DNA from: DAOTTX01 sp034437515
GTDB lineage: Bacteria; Chloroflexota; Anaerolineae; Aggregatilineales; Phototrophicaceae
DNA: 54,766 nucleotides
NCBI GenBank assembly: GCA_034437515.1
Contig: DAOTTX010000462.1
Span: 1 to 54,766, forward strand
Direction: 5' to 3'
The number at the start of each line of letters is the position of its first letter. Position 1 is the stretch's first letter. The position numbers were made by a program, and so were the translations under genes. This document shows, one piece after another, positions 9,161-18,827 of the stretch. The notes under the pieces are model-generated. The model was not told the DNA's origin. It was given only the letters and a program-made list of their open reading frames with translations, and did no database searches.

Positions 9161-10150
9161 ATGCACATGAAATACACCAACCTCGGCAAAACAGGTATGC
9201 AGGTTTCGCGCCTCTGCCTGGGCATGATGACCTACGGTGACCCGGAGTGGCGACCCTGGATTTTAGACGAAGAACAAAGCCGCCCACTGGTGCAAAAGGC
9301 CGTCGAAGCCGGCATCAATTTCTATGACACCGCCGATATGTACTCTCACGGGGTTAGCGAACAGGTCACCGGGAAGTTACTCAAAGAGATGCTGCCCCGT
9401 GACGAATATGTGCTGGCGACCAAAGTCTTCTTCCCACACGGAGAAAAACCCAACAAAGGCGGTCTGAGTCGTAAACATATCATGGACGCCATCGACAAAT
9501 CACTGCAAAACCTCGGCCTGGACTATGTCGATCTCTACCAGATTCACCGATGGGACTACAACACTCCCATTGAGGAGACGATGGAAGCCCTGCATGATGT
9601 GGTCAAAGCGGGGAAAGCACGTTACCTCGGCGCGAGCAGCATGTGGGCGTGGCAGTTTATGAAGGCGCAGCACATCGCGCACACCAATGGCTGGACGCCG
9701 TTCGTCAGTATGCAGAATCACTACAATCTGATCTATCGTGAAGAAGAACGCGAGATGATCCCGGCGTGCATTGACCAGAGCGTCGGCCTGATCCCCTGGT
9801 CACCGTTGGCACGCGGATTTCTCGCAGGCAACCGTGACCGTGATGCCGAAAAGAGCGAGACCACACGTGGCAAGACCGACAACCTCGACCGGCGACTCTA
9901 CAACTTTGACTCGGACTTTGATGTACTCGACCACGTCAAGGAAGTCGCGGCAAAGCACAACGTCAAACCAGCACAGATCGCCCTGGCCTGGATGCTGCAC
10001 AAACCCGGCATCACCGCGCCGGTCCTCGGTGCGAGCAAGATGTACCAACTCGAAGAAGCCGTCGCCGCGCTTGAGATCGAACTCAGCGACGACGACATGA
10101 CCTCTCTCGAAGATTGCTACGAACCGCGTGCGGTCACCGGGCATAGTTAA
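9161..10150 (+). CDS. Aldo/keto reductase
   Basis: 329 residues, NADPH-dependent aldo/keto reductase of the general YajO/Tas type. Catalytic-site segments are visible: YDTADMYSHG (Asp and Tyr), ATKVFF (Lys) and DLYQIHRWD (His). The coenzyme segment IPWSPLARGFLAG and C-terminal VLGASK complete the TIM barrel. An ATG two codons in (9167) is an alternative start. Substrate unknown. It converges on the PLP enzyme with an 10-base gap. Confidence 0.93.
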   Translation: MHMKYTNLGKTGMQVSRLCLGMMTYGDPEWRPWILDEEQSRPLVQKAVEAGINFYDTADMYSHGVSEQVTGKLLKEMLPRDEYVLATKVFFPHGEKPNKGGLSRKHIMDAIDKSLQNLGLDYVDLYQIHRWDYNTPIEETMEALHDVVKAGKARYLGASSMWAWQFMKAQHIAHTNGWTPFVSMQNHYNLIYREEEREMIPACIDQSVGLIPWSPLARGFLAGNRDRDAEKSETTRGKTDNLDRRLYNFDSDFDVLDHVKEVAAKHNVKPAQIALAWMLHKPGITAPVLGASKMYQLEEAVAALEIELSDDDMTSLEDCYEPRAVTGHS

Positions 10151-10160
10151 AGCAAGGGTA

Positions 10161-11435
10161 CTACTCGATCAACGCCTGTAGCGCGGCTTCCAGACGGTCG
10201 ATCTCCTCACGGGTGTTATAATGTACCAGGCCGACCCGTGCCATGCCGTGCTCGGCGTGGTCGAGCGCGTCCATGATCTCGACGGCGTAATAATTGCCGT
10301 CCCAGATCTGGATGTGATGCTCGCCGAGATGTTCGGCGACTTGCGCAGCGGTGAAGCCATCCACCGTGAAGGCGACCGTCGGCACGCGCTGCTCATAGCG
10401 CATCTCCTCCGTGATGCCGAAGATGTTGACCTTCGGCGTGCGTTCTAGTATCGCCAACAGATATGCGACCAGGTCGCGCTCGTACACGCGGATAACTTCC
10501 ATACCCGCTTTAAAGTCCAGAGGCCAGCCCTTCGCCCCTTCGTATTCGGGTGTATATTTCATGCCATGTTCCCGCCCGATGGCTGCCAGATATTCCAACG
10601 CGCCACGCAAACCGGCGATGGCCTCGAAGCTGTTCATACCGTTTTCCCAGCGGTCGGGCGCGGCGTCCTTCGCCGGACGGACTTTATCCACCGGCAGGGA
10701 TTCCAGCAGATGACGCTTGCCATACATCACACCGATGTGTGGCCCGAAGAATTTATAACCCGAACAGAGCAAAAAATCACAGTCGATCATACACACATCA
10801 ATCGGGATGTGCGGCGCACTCTGCACCGCATCCACGACATGGTAAGCGCCAGCGGCGTGTGCCATCTCCGCGATACGTTGCACCGGGTTGATCGTCCCGA
10901 CCGCGTTGGAAGCGTGAACGGTTGCGACGATCTTCGTGCGATCACTCAACGCCGCTTCCAACGAATCCATATCAAGCGTGGCATCCTCAATGTTGATGTC
11001 TACCCAGCGCACGGTCAAATCATGGTCTTCTGCGATTAGCAACCAGGGTGAGATGTTAGCATCATGATCCATGCGCGTCAGCACGATCTCATCACCAGGT
11101 TGGAGCGTTCTCGCCAGCGCCCGACTCAGACGAAAGTTGAGCGCGGTCATGTTCGGGCCAAACACGATCTCCTCCGCATCAGTCGCGCCCAGGAAATCAG
11201 CCATCAAGCGCCGGGTCTCATGAACGCGGATCGCGCTTTCTTCACTCATGTGAAAGCGCCCACCGGGGAGCATGTTCCCGTGCTTGTAACAATGCGTCAC
11301 CGCGTCGATGACCTGCTGCGGCACTTGCGTCCCGGCGGGGTTATCGAAGAAGACCGCCTGTGTCCCCGCTTCATCAACCGGATTTTCGTTCAGCGCAGGG
11401 AATTGGGCGCGGACGTTGCTTACAGAAAATGACAT
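10161..11435 (-). CDS. Cysteine desulfurase-like class V aminotransferase
   Basis: 424 residues, fold-type I PLP enzyme of the cysteine-desulfurase-like VC1184 subfamily. The N-terminal YxDNPAGTQVP-type motif (VFFDNPAGTQVP), the HASNAVGTINPV segment, the DAVQSAPHIPIDV motif and the PLP lysine in LCSGYKFFGPH are present. The start ATG follows GAGG. The subfamily is distinct from IscS/SufS and its sulfur acceptor is unclear. No Isc/Suf scaffold gene lies nearby, so a housekeeping Fe-S role is not supported by context. Confidence 0.88.
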   Translation of the reverse strand: MSFSVSNVRAQFPALNENPVDEAGTQAVFFDNPAGTQVPQQVIDAVTHCYKHGNMLPGGRFHMSEESAIRVHETRRLMADFLGATDAEEIVFGPNMTALNFRLSRALARTLQPGDEIVLTRMDHDANISPWLLIAEDHDLTVRWVDINIEDATLDMDSLEAALSDRTKIVATVHASNAVGTINPVQRIAEMAHAAGAYHVVDAVQSAPHIPIDVCMIDCDFLLCSGYKFFGPHIGVMYGKRHLLESLPVDKVRPAKDAAPDRWENGMNSFEAIAGLRGALEYLAAIGREHGMKYTPEYEGAKGWPLDFKAGMEVIRVYERDLVAYLLAILERTPKVNIFGITEEMRYEQRVPTVAFTVDGFTAAQVAEHLGEHHIQIWDGNYYAVEIMDALDHAEHGMARVGLVHYNTREEIDRLEAALQALIE

Positions 11436-11466
11436 ATTTCAAACCTCATCGTAATATTCTCCAACG

Positions 11467-11479
11467 TTGTATGATACAA
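11467..11479. promoter_or_regulatory. Small palindrome in divergent intergenic region
   Basis: TTGTAT-G-ATACAA is a perfect 13-base palindrome between the divergent aminotransferase and histidine kinase genes. It could be an operator for either gene, or chance in an AT-rich region. Confidence 0.25.
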
Positions 11480-11538
11480 TCTTAACGAATCGAACTTAAT
11501 TAACTATAGACCAATTCGATACCATTTGTGAGCCAGCC

Positions 11539-13149
11539 GTGACAAGTAATATCAACCTCCTCGAACAGAACCGTCTGCTCTCCCAGGAAGTCAAGCGTCG
11601 CATCGACCAAATGTCCGCAATCAACGCGGTGTCATCGGCGGTCGGGTACACGCTTGACCTTGACTATACACTTGAGACTGCCATGCAGACCGTCATCGAC
11701 GTGGTCGGCGCGGACGCCACCGGCATCAGTTTAATCAACCATGATAACAACGAAATCGTGCTTCGTGCCCAGAAAGGCTGGATCCACGATTTCGTCCGAG
11801 AAAACCCGATGCGCATCCCTATCGGTGAGGGGCTTTCCGGTCAGGTCATCGAAAACGACGATGTCATCGTCAAAAACACGCTTGATGGCTCCGAGCCTTA
11901 CGCGGTGCCCCGCTTCAGTGAAGAACGCTTCCGGTCGATGGCGATGGCTCCCATGCACGCACGGGGACGCATCATTGGCATCCTGAGCATCATGAGCAAC
12001 CACGAGAACCAATTTGACGACGAGGTTATCGAACTGTTGCGCATCATCGCGGATACGGTCGGGGTCGCGTTGGGGAACGCCCGCCTTTACGAAGATAGTG
12101 TCGAACAGCGCACCCGTCTGGGCGCGGTGCTGGACTCAACCGCAGACGGTATCATCGCCACCGACCGCAACAGCCGCATCAACCTTTGCAATGACCGTGC
12201 AGAAGTCATGCTCAATGTGCGCGAGGATGATCTGCTCGGCGTGCCGCTGCGTGAAGCCCCGATCCCTGATCGCGTTTGCAGCCTGCTACAACAAGCACTC
12301 GCCGACCGCGACGGCACCGAGAAGACGTTTAAAGTCACCACTGATGATGATCGCGTGCTGGCGATGACCGCCTCCCCCGTGTATGTGGAAAGCCAGCTAG
12401 AAAGCTCCGCGACGACGGATGGCTGGGTGATCGTATTGCAAGACGTGACGCACCAGCGCGAGGCCGAACTCGCCCGTGCGGAGTTCATCCAGGCCGCCGC
12501 CCATGATATGCGCAACCCGTTGAGTGTTACCCGCAGTGCGTTGGGGATGCTGCGTGAGAGCAACGACGGCGACAAGACCGCAGAAATCATCGAACTGGCG
12601 ATGGGTGGCGTCGAACGCATACAGGACTTGATCGACGACTTGCTCAAACTAGAACACATCGAGAGCGGTTACGACATCAACATGGTTGACGTCAATCTGA
12701 TCGACATTATGAACGAAGTGGTCAAAGAAGCACGTCCGTTGATTGAAGAACGCTCACAGCACTGCGAACTCCGTATCGAGGAAAACCTACCGAACATCCA
12801 GGGGGATGCCGACTGGCTCAAGCGTGCCCTGCACAACTACCTGGGCAATGCGATCAAATATACACCAAAGACGGGCAAAATAAAGATTACAGTCTACACC
12901 AAAGACGGATTAGCCCATCTGGAAATTATCGACAACGGCCCCGGCATCCCGCAGAAAGACCATGCTCGGCTGTTCGAGCGTTTCTACCGCGTCCGCGAAA
13001 CACAAACGACGATTAAAGGCAGCGGCCTCGGCCTGGCGATTGTCAAATCTGTCGCGGAAGCACACGGCGGCACGGTCTACGTGCGCAGCAAACACGGTGA
13101 GGGCAGCACATTTGGCTTCACCATCCCGTTGATGCGCGACCGAACGTAA
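11539..13149 (+). CDS. GAF-PAS sensor histidine kinase (orphan)
   Basis: 536 residues from a GTG start, with no transmembrane segment, so probably cytoplasmic. Domains in order: a short N-terminal coiled coil, GAF (about 30-180), PAS (about 195-310), HisKA with phospho-acceptor His322 in AAAHDMRNPLS, and HATPase (about 415-530) with N-box NYLGNAIKYTP, G1 DNGPGIP and G2 GSGLGLAIV. It would autophosphorylate in response to a ligand or redox cue sensed by GAF/PAS. No response regulator is adjacent, so its partner is encoded elsewhere. Confidence 0.94.
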   Translation: MTSNINLLEQNRLLSQEVKRRIDQMSAINAVSSAVGYTLDLDYTLETAMQTVIDVVGADATGISLINHDNNEIVLRAQKGWIHDFVRENPMRIPIGEGLSGQVIENDDVIVKNTLDGSEPYAVPRFSEERFRSMAMAPMHARGRIIGILSIMSNHENQFDDEVIELLRIIADTVGVALGNARLYEDSVEQRTRLGAVLDSTADGIIATDRNSRINLCNDRAEVMLNVREDDLLGVPLREAPIPDRVCSLLQQALADRDGTEKTFKVTTDDDRVLAMTASPVYVESQLESSATTDGWVIVLQDVTHQREAELARAEFIQAAAHDMRNPLSVTRSALGMLRESNDGDKTAEIIELAMGGVERIQDLIDDLLKLEHIESGYDINMVDVNLIDIMNEVVKEARPLIEERSQHCELRIEENLPNIQGDADWLKRALHNYLGNAIKYTPKTGKIKITVYTKDGLAHLEIIDNGPGIPQKDHARLFERFYRVRETQTTIKGSGLGLAIVKSVAEAHGGTVYVRSKHGEGSTFGFTIPLMRDRT

Positions 13150-13182
13150 GATTCGGCTAAGATGGCTACTTAGAATATAGCA

Positions 13183-13203
13183 AGCACGGCGTTCTGCCGT
13201 GCT
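13183..13203. terminator. Hairpin between convergent kinase and reductase genes
   Basis: An 8-bp perfect stem AGCACGGC/GCCGTGCT with a 5-base loop lies between two convergent genes. No long T-run follows on either strand, so it is at best a weak bidirectional terminator. Confidence 0.45.
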
Positions 13204-13218
13204 GCTCATTAGATCAAA

Positions 13219-14184
13219 TTATGCTTCGGCTTCTTCCGGCTCACCCGTGAGGATGTTCTCAATCTTTTCGATCACATCCGGTTCCAGGTTCACATCACCG
13301 GCGGCGGCGTTGTCTTCCACCTGCGATGTTTTCGTCGCCCCGGTGATGACGCTGCTCACCCCTGGTTCACGCAGTAGCCATGCTAACGCCAACTGCGCCC
13401 GTGAGATCCCAAGATCATCGCTGATAGGCTTGAGCTGGCGCACCCGCTCGATGTTTTCCTCGGTCATGTACCGTTCTTTCGCCCAGGACTCTTTACCAAA
13501 GCGCGAGTCTTCCGGCACGCCGTCGTCATACTTGCCGGTGAGCATCCCCATCGCCAACGGCGACCAGGGCACCAGCCCAATGCCACGCGGTTCGGTGTAA
13601 GGCAGCACGGTTTCCTCGACGCGCTCACGATGCAGCATACTGTACTGCGGCTGCTCGGTCTTGGGCGCGTACCAACCATGCGCCCGGCAGATCTCCACCG
13701 CTTCGACGATCTGCGCACCTTCCCATTCGGAGGTCCCCCAGTACATCACCTTGCCGGCGGTGATGAGGTCGTGCATGGCGCGGGCGGTTTCCTCGATGGG
13801 TGTTTCGGGGTCGGGCCGGTGGCAGAAGTAAATATCAATGTATTCTGTGCCCAACCGCGCCAGCGACTTATCAATGCTTTCCATAATGTGTTTGCGGCTC
13901 AAGCCCTGGTCGTTGACGTCATCGCTCATCTGACCAAAAACCTTAGTCGAAATCACCAGTGTGTGACGTGGGAACTGCTGTAGCAGGCCGCCCATCTGCT
14001 TTTCGGCCTCACCCTTGCCGTACACATCGGCGAGGTCGAAGAAGTTGATGCCGTTGTCGTAAGCAGTTTCCACGACTTTACGTGCCTCGTCTTCTGCGAC
14101 TTTCCCCTCGCCAAAGTTGATCCAACCGCCAAGTGCAATCGTGCTGACTTTCATCCCGGCGTCACCTAAACGACGATACTGCAT
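13219..14184 (-). CDS. Aldo/keto reductase
   Basis: 321 residues starting MQYRRLGDAGMKVS behind AAAGGTG. Catalytic segments FFDLADVYGKGEAE (Asp, Tyr), ISTKVFG (Lys) and IYFCHRPD (His) are intact. GLVPWSPLAMGMLTGK and the VITGATK cofactor segment mark the family of potassium-channel-beta-like / YghZ-type reductases. It is only distantly similar to the reductase at 9161, so not a recent duplicate. Substrate unknown. Confidence 0.93.
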   Translation of the reverse strand: MQYRRLGDAGMKVSTIALGGWINFGEGKVAEDEARKVVETAYDNGINFFDLADVYGKGEAEKQMGGLLQQFPRHTLVISTKVFGQMSDDVNDQGLSRKHIMESIDKSLARLGTEYIDIYFCHRPDPETPIEETARAMHDLITAGKVMYWGTSEWEGAQIVEAVEICRAHGWYAPKTEQPQYSMLHRERVEETVLPYTEPRGIGLVPWSPLAMGMLTGKYDDGVPEDSRFGKESWAKERYMTEENIERVRQLKPISDDLGISRAQLALAWLLREPGVSSVITGATKTSQVEDNAAAGDVNLEPDVIEKIENILTGEPEEAEA

Positions 14185-14353
14185 AATGAAACACCTTTCT
14201 TGTAATCACATATTTTATGGGTTCAACTGTACCAGATCACCGGAAACGCACACGCGAATATCATTAAAGTCTCATCCACATTTTACCCGCAGACGAGAGA
14301 CGCCTTATAGCATAATCATAATTGCGCCCGGCCGAACATGAGGAGAAAACAGC

Positions 14354-14716
14354 ATGGAACTCGGAAGCACCGTCACCCACATCGGCGAGATTGTTGAGAT
14401 CGTCGGTGTCGCGGTTATCATCATCGGTTTAATTTTCGCCGCTGTTTATGCGGTGGTCTCTTATCTCAAAACGAAAGATGCAATGGCGTGTTACAAGATG
14501 GCGCGGCAGGGATTCGGTAGAACATTATTGCTCGGCCTGGAGATTCTGGTTGCCGGGGACATCATCGCAACGGTCGCCCTCTCGCTGGATCGTGATAACC
14601 TGGTCAATCTGGCGATTCTGGTCGCTGTGCGGACGTTCTTGAGCTGGACGTTAGAGGTTGAAATCGAAGGGCATTGGCCCTGGCAAGGTCAAGAGAAAGC
14701 CGATCAGTCGGCATAA
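14354..14716 (+). CDS. DUF1622 family membrane protein
   Basis: 120 residues behind a good GAGGAG site. Three hydrophobic helices are visible (about 15-37, 56-76, 84-100). The segment FGRTLLLGLEILVAGDIIATV and the FLSWTLEVEIEG motif are characteristic of DUF1622, a family of small inner-membrane proteins of unknown function. A PIG-L deacetylase follows 79 bases downstream on the same strand. Confidence 0.88.
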   Translation: MELGSTVTHIGEIVEIVGVAVIIIGLIFAAVYAVVSYLKTKDAMACYKMARQGFGRTLLLGLEILVAGDIIATVALSLDRDNLVNLAILVAVRTFLSWTLEVEIEGHWPWQGQEKADQSA

Positions 14717-14795
14717 TCATCGGAAGCTCATCCTCACGTATTTTAACATCCGCGCATTTGTATTACGATCAAACTGCAAACGAAAAGGATAAATC

Positions 14796-15560
14796 ATGAC
14801 CGACGACCAAACATTAACCCCTGACCATTACGCCCCACAGCGTGTGCTGGTGAGCGTTGCCCACGCCGATGACATCGAGTTCGGCATGGTCGGCACCGTC
14901 GCCACGTGGATCAAAAACGGTGCGAAAGTGACCTACCTCATCATCACCGACAACCGTTCCGGTAGCAATGACCCCGATGCCGACATCGACGCCTTGATCG
15001 CAACACGCCAGCGAGAACAGAGCGCCGCCGCAAAGGTCGCGGGTGTCACTGATGTACGCTTCCTCGGCTACCAGGACGGCGTTCTGCAACCGACACTCGA
15101 ACTACGCAAGGCCATCACACGGGTCATCCGTGAAGTGCAGCCGCAAGTCGTCGTCACGATGGACCCGGAAACGGTCATCGCTGACGGGCGTGACTACATC
15201 AATCACCCTGACCATCGTGCCGCTGCCGAGGCTACGCTGTATGCGGTCTTCCCCAGTGCGGAAACGCGCCCCATCTTCGCTGACCTCATCGACGAGGGGC
15301 TGGAACCGTGCAAGGTCAACAAAGTCTACATGACACTCACCAACAAGCCGGATACCTATGTCGATATTTCCCCCACAATGGAGACGAAACGCGCCGCGCT
15401 GCGCGAACACGCTTCACAGATCAACGAAGACGTGATCGACATGCTCGCCCGGTGGAACGCTGACGCCGGGGAAAAGATAGGCGTCAGCTATGCGGAGACG
15501 TTCCGTGTGCTTAACCTCAACGAGGATGAGCTTGAGCAAAACCTCGACGACACAGAGTAA
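14796..15560 (+). CDS. PIG-L family deacetylase
   Basis: 254 residues, start ATG behind AAGGA. The family removes N-acetyl groups from sugar conjugates using a single zinc ion. The zinc and catalytic motif is visible as AHADDIEFG (usually AHPDD), and the later histidines as NHPDHRAAAEAT. No signal peptide, so cytoplasmic. Possible substrates include GlcNAc-linked thiols or glycolipids; the context does not decide. Its 3' end nearly abuts the convergent ABC ATPase gene. Confidence 0.9.
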   Translation: MTDDQTLTPDHYAPQRVLVSVAHADDIEFGMVGTVATWIKNGAKVTYLIITDNRSGSNDPDADIDALIATRQREQSAAAKVAGVTDVRFLGYQDGVLQPTLELRKAITRVIREVQPQVVVTMDPETVIADGRDYINHPDHRAAAEATLYAVFPSAETRPIFADLIDEGLEPCKVNKVYMTLTNKPDTYVDISPTMETKRAALREHASQINEDVIDMLARWNADAGEKIGVSYAETFRVLNLNEDELEQNLDDTE

Positions 15561-15562
15561 GT

Positions 15563-16321
15563 TCAAGCCCGGTCAATGGCGCGGCGTACCTCACGGGCGA
15601 TAGCGACGAAATCCGTGTCGTACTCGTTTTCGATCTGGCGGGGACGCGGCAAGCGTACCTGCACATCCGCGATGAGCCGTCCCGGTCGGCGGCTCATCAC
15701 CAGCACACGATCTGCCAGAAACACGGCTTCGTTGATGTCATGGGTGACCATCAACACAGTTTGCCCGTACTGCTGCCAGACGCGCAACACATCCACACCG
15801 ATGCGTTCCCGCGTGAGCGCGTCCAGCGCACCGAACGGCTCATCGAGCAGCAGCACATCCGGCTTTTGCACTAACAACCGCCCCAGTGACGTCCGCTGTG
15901 CCATCCCGCCGGATAGCTCGCTGGGATAGGCCCCGCCGAAGTCTTCCAGGCTTAACATCGGCAGCAGCGCCGCCGCTGATTGCAACCGCTCCGCCTTGGA
16001 GATACCGGCGAGTTCCAGCGGCAGCGCGATGTTATCCAACACGGTGCGCCAGGGCATCAAGTTCGCCTGCTGGAACATCAAACCGGCACGCGGCGACGGC
16101 CCGTTGATCTTCGAGCCGTCGATCTCAATAGTGCCGGCTGTCGGCAGTTGTAACCCGGCAAACACCCGTATCAGCGTGCTTTTCCCACAACCACTCGGCC
16201 CGATCAAACAGACGAACTCGCCAGGGTCAATCTGCACACTCATTGGCCCTAACGCCTGCACCTCGCCTTCCGGGGTCTGGAAGCTGACTTCAAGCCTGCG
16301 GGCACTCAGCAAAACCGACAT
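15563..16321 (-). CDS. ABC transporter ATP-binding protein (riboflavin uptake system)
   Basis: 252 residues of the nitrate/sulfonate/taurine-type importer ATPase family. Walker A GPSGCGKST, signature LSGGMAQR, Walker B VLLLDEPFGALD and the H-loop MVTHDINEA are intact. The gene starts 8 bases after the substrate-binding protein stop and is the last gene of the operon led by the FMN riboswitch. That context makes it the energising subunit of a riboflavin (RibXY-type) importer. Sequence alone would also fit other NMT1-class substrates. Confidence 0.9.
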   Translation of the reverse strand: MSVLLSARRLEVSFQTPEGEVQALGPMSVQIDPGEFVCLIGPSGCGKSTLIRVFAGLQLPTAGTIEIDGSKINGPSPRAGLMFQQANLMPWRTVLDNIALPLELAGISKAERLQSAAALLPMLSLEDFGGAYPSELSGGMAQRTSLGRLLVQKPDVLLLDEPFGALDALTRERIGVDVLRVWQQYGQTVLMVTHDINEAVFLADRVLVMSRRPGRLIADVQVRLPRPRQIENEYDTDFVAIAREVRRAIDRA

Positions 16322-16329
16322 CTTATCGC

Positions 16330-17469
16330 CTACTCGTCGTCAGCAGCCGCGGGGACGAATTGATTCGTGTAAGCGGCCTCCAGATCGACCTCCGCATCAA
16401 TGATTTCAAGCGCGGTCAACAAGTCAAGCGTTGACTCCCATGACTCAACATCGGAAACACCCAACTGCTCGGCATCCCACAGGTCGATGGTCGCCAGCAG
16501 CACTCGGAACTGAATTAACATCGCATCGTCAAATTGACTTTCCAGGTCGGCGAGCAATGCCTCACGGCTGTCGATAATCGCTTCACGATCAGGCTCTTCT
16601 GCCAGGAATTCGGCCTGTGCTGCGGCGGCGTCCTCCAACGCTGTGCGGAACTCATCGCTGATCGTTAGATTCTCGACGTAGTCTAAACTGATGAGATACG
16701 CCTGGGCCGGGTTGTTGATCGTATCACGCAGACCGACATCGAACGCGGCGACAATCGCTTCGACCTGAGCGGCATTTTCTTCGATCTGTTCTTCGCTGGT
16801 GACGATGCCGTTGGAGACAAGATCAACCTGTGAGGCGACCGCAATCACCCCCACGCTGGTGATGTCACCGCACTCGCCCGCATCCGCCCGCTGCTGGATT
16901 TGCAGCGGCTCATTATTGATATAGACGACCGATGCATCCAAACGCCCGGTACAGACCACATCCGGTGCGGAGAAGCCGATAGGCTCCAGCATGATGTCAC
17001 TCTCACTCAGATCATTGGCACGCAACAGCGCGGTTAAGCCGCTGTACGTCGCGCCGAAGCGCCCCGGAATACCCACACGCTTACCAACAAGGTCACTTAC
17101 CTCATCGATGTCGCTGGTATCCGGTATCACAATCGCAATCGGATATGCCTGGAACCACTCATACACATAGACGACCGGGCGCTCCTGTGCGCGTGCTAAG
17201 ATCACCTGTTCGCCACTAATCATACCGTACTCGATCTGTCCGGCGGCGATCAAATCAACACCGACGTTCTCGTCACCGATTTCGATGTTCAAGGTCAGGC
17301 CGGCCTCCGCCATGTGACCGTTCGCTATCGAGACATAAATCGGCGAAAACTGAATATTCGGCACGAACGAAAGGAAAAAATCGACTTCTTCGAGGTCATC
17401 ATCCTGACCGCCCAAAGGGAGGGTGAAAAGTAACAGTAAACCAACTAAAATCGAAATACGCTTCAACAT
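16330..17469 (-). CDS. ribY: Riboflavin ABC transporter substrate-binding protein (RibY-like, NMT1/THI5 fold)
   Basis: 379 residues with a signal peptide (MLKRISILVGLLLLFTLPL) and no lipobox cysteine, so probably held by an uncleaved or other anchor. The mature part is NMT1/THI5-like: FFLSFVPNIQFSPIYVSIA at the start, AGLTLNIEIG, and a GQIEYGM...GEQVILAR segment. This class binds thiamine precursors, sulfonates or riboflavin. The FMN riboswitch at the head of the operon supports riboflavin, as described for RibY of Chloroflexus. It sits 49 bases after the AI-2E gene and 8 before the ATPase. Confidence 0.85.
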   Translation of the reverse strand: MLKRISILVGLLLLFTLPLGGQDDDLEEVDFFLSFVPNIQFSPIYVSIANGHMAEAGLTLNIEIGDENVGVDLIAAGQIEYGMISGEQVILARAQERPVVYVYEWFQAYPIAIVIPDTSDIDEVSDLVGKRVGIPGRFGATYSGLTALLRANDLSESDIMLEPIGFSAPDVVCTGRLDASVVYINNEPLQIQQRADAGECGDITSVGVIAVASQVDLVSNGIVTSEEQIEENAAQVEAIVAAFDVGLRDTINNPAQAYLISLDYVENLTISDEFRTALEDAAAAQAEFLAEEPDREAIIDSREALLADLESQFDDAMLIQFRVLLATIDLWDAEQLGVSDVESWESTLDLLTALEIIDAEVDLEAAYTNQFVPAAADDE

Positions 17470-17518
17470 GTTTCATTTTCGCTTTCTATTGCTAGGTAAA
17501 CAATCTCATCCCGTTCGA

Positions 17519-18802
17519 TCAACGGTTATCATCGTCGTCGTCCTCGTTCGGGATAGGACTTTCAATGGGTTTTCTAATCTGAGGCTGTTTTGCTGGTTCT
17601 TCGTCGGACAAAATATCTTCCGGTGGGCGCTCGGTTTCATGTTGGAAGGCCCGCACGACCTCGAACGTCTGCGTCAGGACTTTGTATTCACGTTTCAGGT
17701 TATCCGGGGTTTGTGTGATAAGACGGAAACCCTCATGCTCGGTGTATTCCAGGTCTACTTTGACATCACGTTGCCCTAACGTGTCGTAGACATACAATTC
17801 GCGCACCAGCGTGATGATGGTCGCCAGCAGCGGCACCGCCAGCAGAATACCGAAGAACCCGAACAACGCCGCCGAGATCAACTGAAAGATGAACACCAAC
17901 GCCGCCGGAATGTTCATCTGCCGTTTAACGATGGAGGGCGTCAAAATGTTGGACTCAATTTGCTGGATTAAGATATAGGTCGCCAGTACGAACGGTAACT
18001 TGGCGGGTTCATCAGCGAGGGTGAAAATCGTGATCGGGATCGCTGGGACGATAGCGCCGATGTTGGGGATGATCGTCATCAAACCAGCGATGACACCCAG
18101 CGCGAGCGCGTTAGGCACCCCCCACAACAACCCCAATAACACCCAGACCAGCAAAAATGTAATCGTGATAGAAAATGTCAGGGCGGTCAACCATGAGGTC
18201 AGCGCCCCCTTAAGCTCGACGAACACTTCCAGTAAACGATCACGGTAATCCGGCGGCGTCAACAAAACGACTCCGCGTGCGTAGTCTTTGGGGTCAAGCA
18301 GCAAAAAGACCGAAATGACGATCAGACCAATCAGATTAATCACGATATTCGCCAGCACCCCACCGGCACTAGCCAACACGCCGGAAGCCGCGTCACCCGC
18401 CCCGGTCAGGAACTCCTGGATCTGTTCATCATCCAGCATGGGCAGCACACTACGCACCGGGTCGCTCTGTTGCAGGTACCACAGGTTATACGATGAGCGC
18501 ACCTCGTTGTAGGCTTCCGGGAACTCGTTGACCAAACTGTTCACCTGTAGAACGAGCGTCGGTAAGATCGCCAGTAAAAACAGGACGATGGCGGAAATCA
18601 CACCGATAAGTGTGGCGGCGATAGCGAACCCACGCCGTAGCCCGATATTTTGCAGGCGGTTTACAGGAATGCTCAATGAGACAGCGATCACCGCCGATAA
18701 AAAGACCAGCATAAAAATCTGGCGTAGTTCCCAGAATGTGAGTGCAGCGACGACAAGCGCCAGCACGGTAGCCGCACGTCGAACGAATTCCCGATAATCC
18801 AT
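17519..18802 (-). CDS. AI-2E family transporter (PerM-like)
   Basis: About 427 residues from the ATG at 18802, which follows GGAGGAATCG; a longer upstream frame lacks a ribosome site. Seven to eight hydrophobic helices and the conserved C-terminal block (IQQIESNILTPSIVKRQ, then FGFFGILLAVPLLA) identify the AI-2E/PerM family. Its members have been linked to AI-2 export, Na+/H+ antiport and other substrates. A hydrophilic acidic tail (DDDDDNR) ends the protein. It is inserted between the permease and binding-protein genes of the riboflavin ABC operon, so it is probably under FMN control. A role in flavin movement is an inference only. Confidence 0.93.
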   Translation of the reverse strand: MDYREFVRRAATVLALVVAALTFWELRQIFMLVFLSAVIAVSLSIPVNRLQNIGLRRGFAIAATLIGVISAIVLFLLAILPTLVLQVNSLVNEFPEAYNEVRSSYNLWYLQQSDPVRSVLPMLDDEQIQEFLTGAGDAASGVLASAGGVLANIVINLIGLIVISVFLLLDPKDYARGVVLLTPPDYRDRLLEVFVELKGALTSWLTALTFSITITFLLVWVLLGLLWGVPNALALGVIAGLMTIIPNIGAIVPAIPITIFTLADEPAKLPFVLATYILIQQIESNILTPSIVKRQMNIPAALVFIFQLISAALFGFFGILLAVPLLATIITLVRELYVYDTLGQRDVKVDLEYTEHEGFRLITQTPDNLKREYKVLTQTFEVVRAFQHETERPPEDILSDEEPAKQPQIRKPIESPIPNEDDDDDNR

Positions 18803-18827
18803 CGATTCCTCCGAAAAAGGTGCTGTG

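Noticed and set aside
9161..14184. Two aldo/keto reductases as a tandem duplication or operon
   Set aside because: They lie on opposite strands, 3 kb apart, and are only distantly similar.
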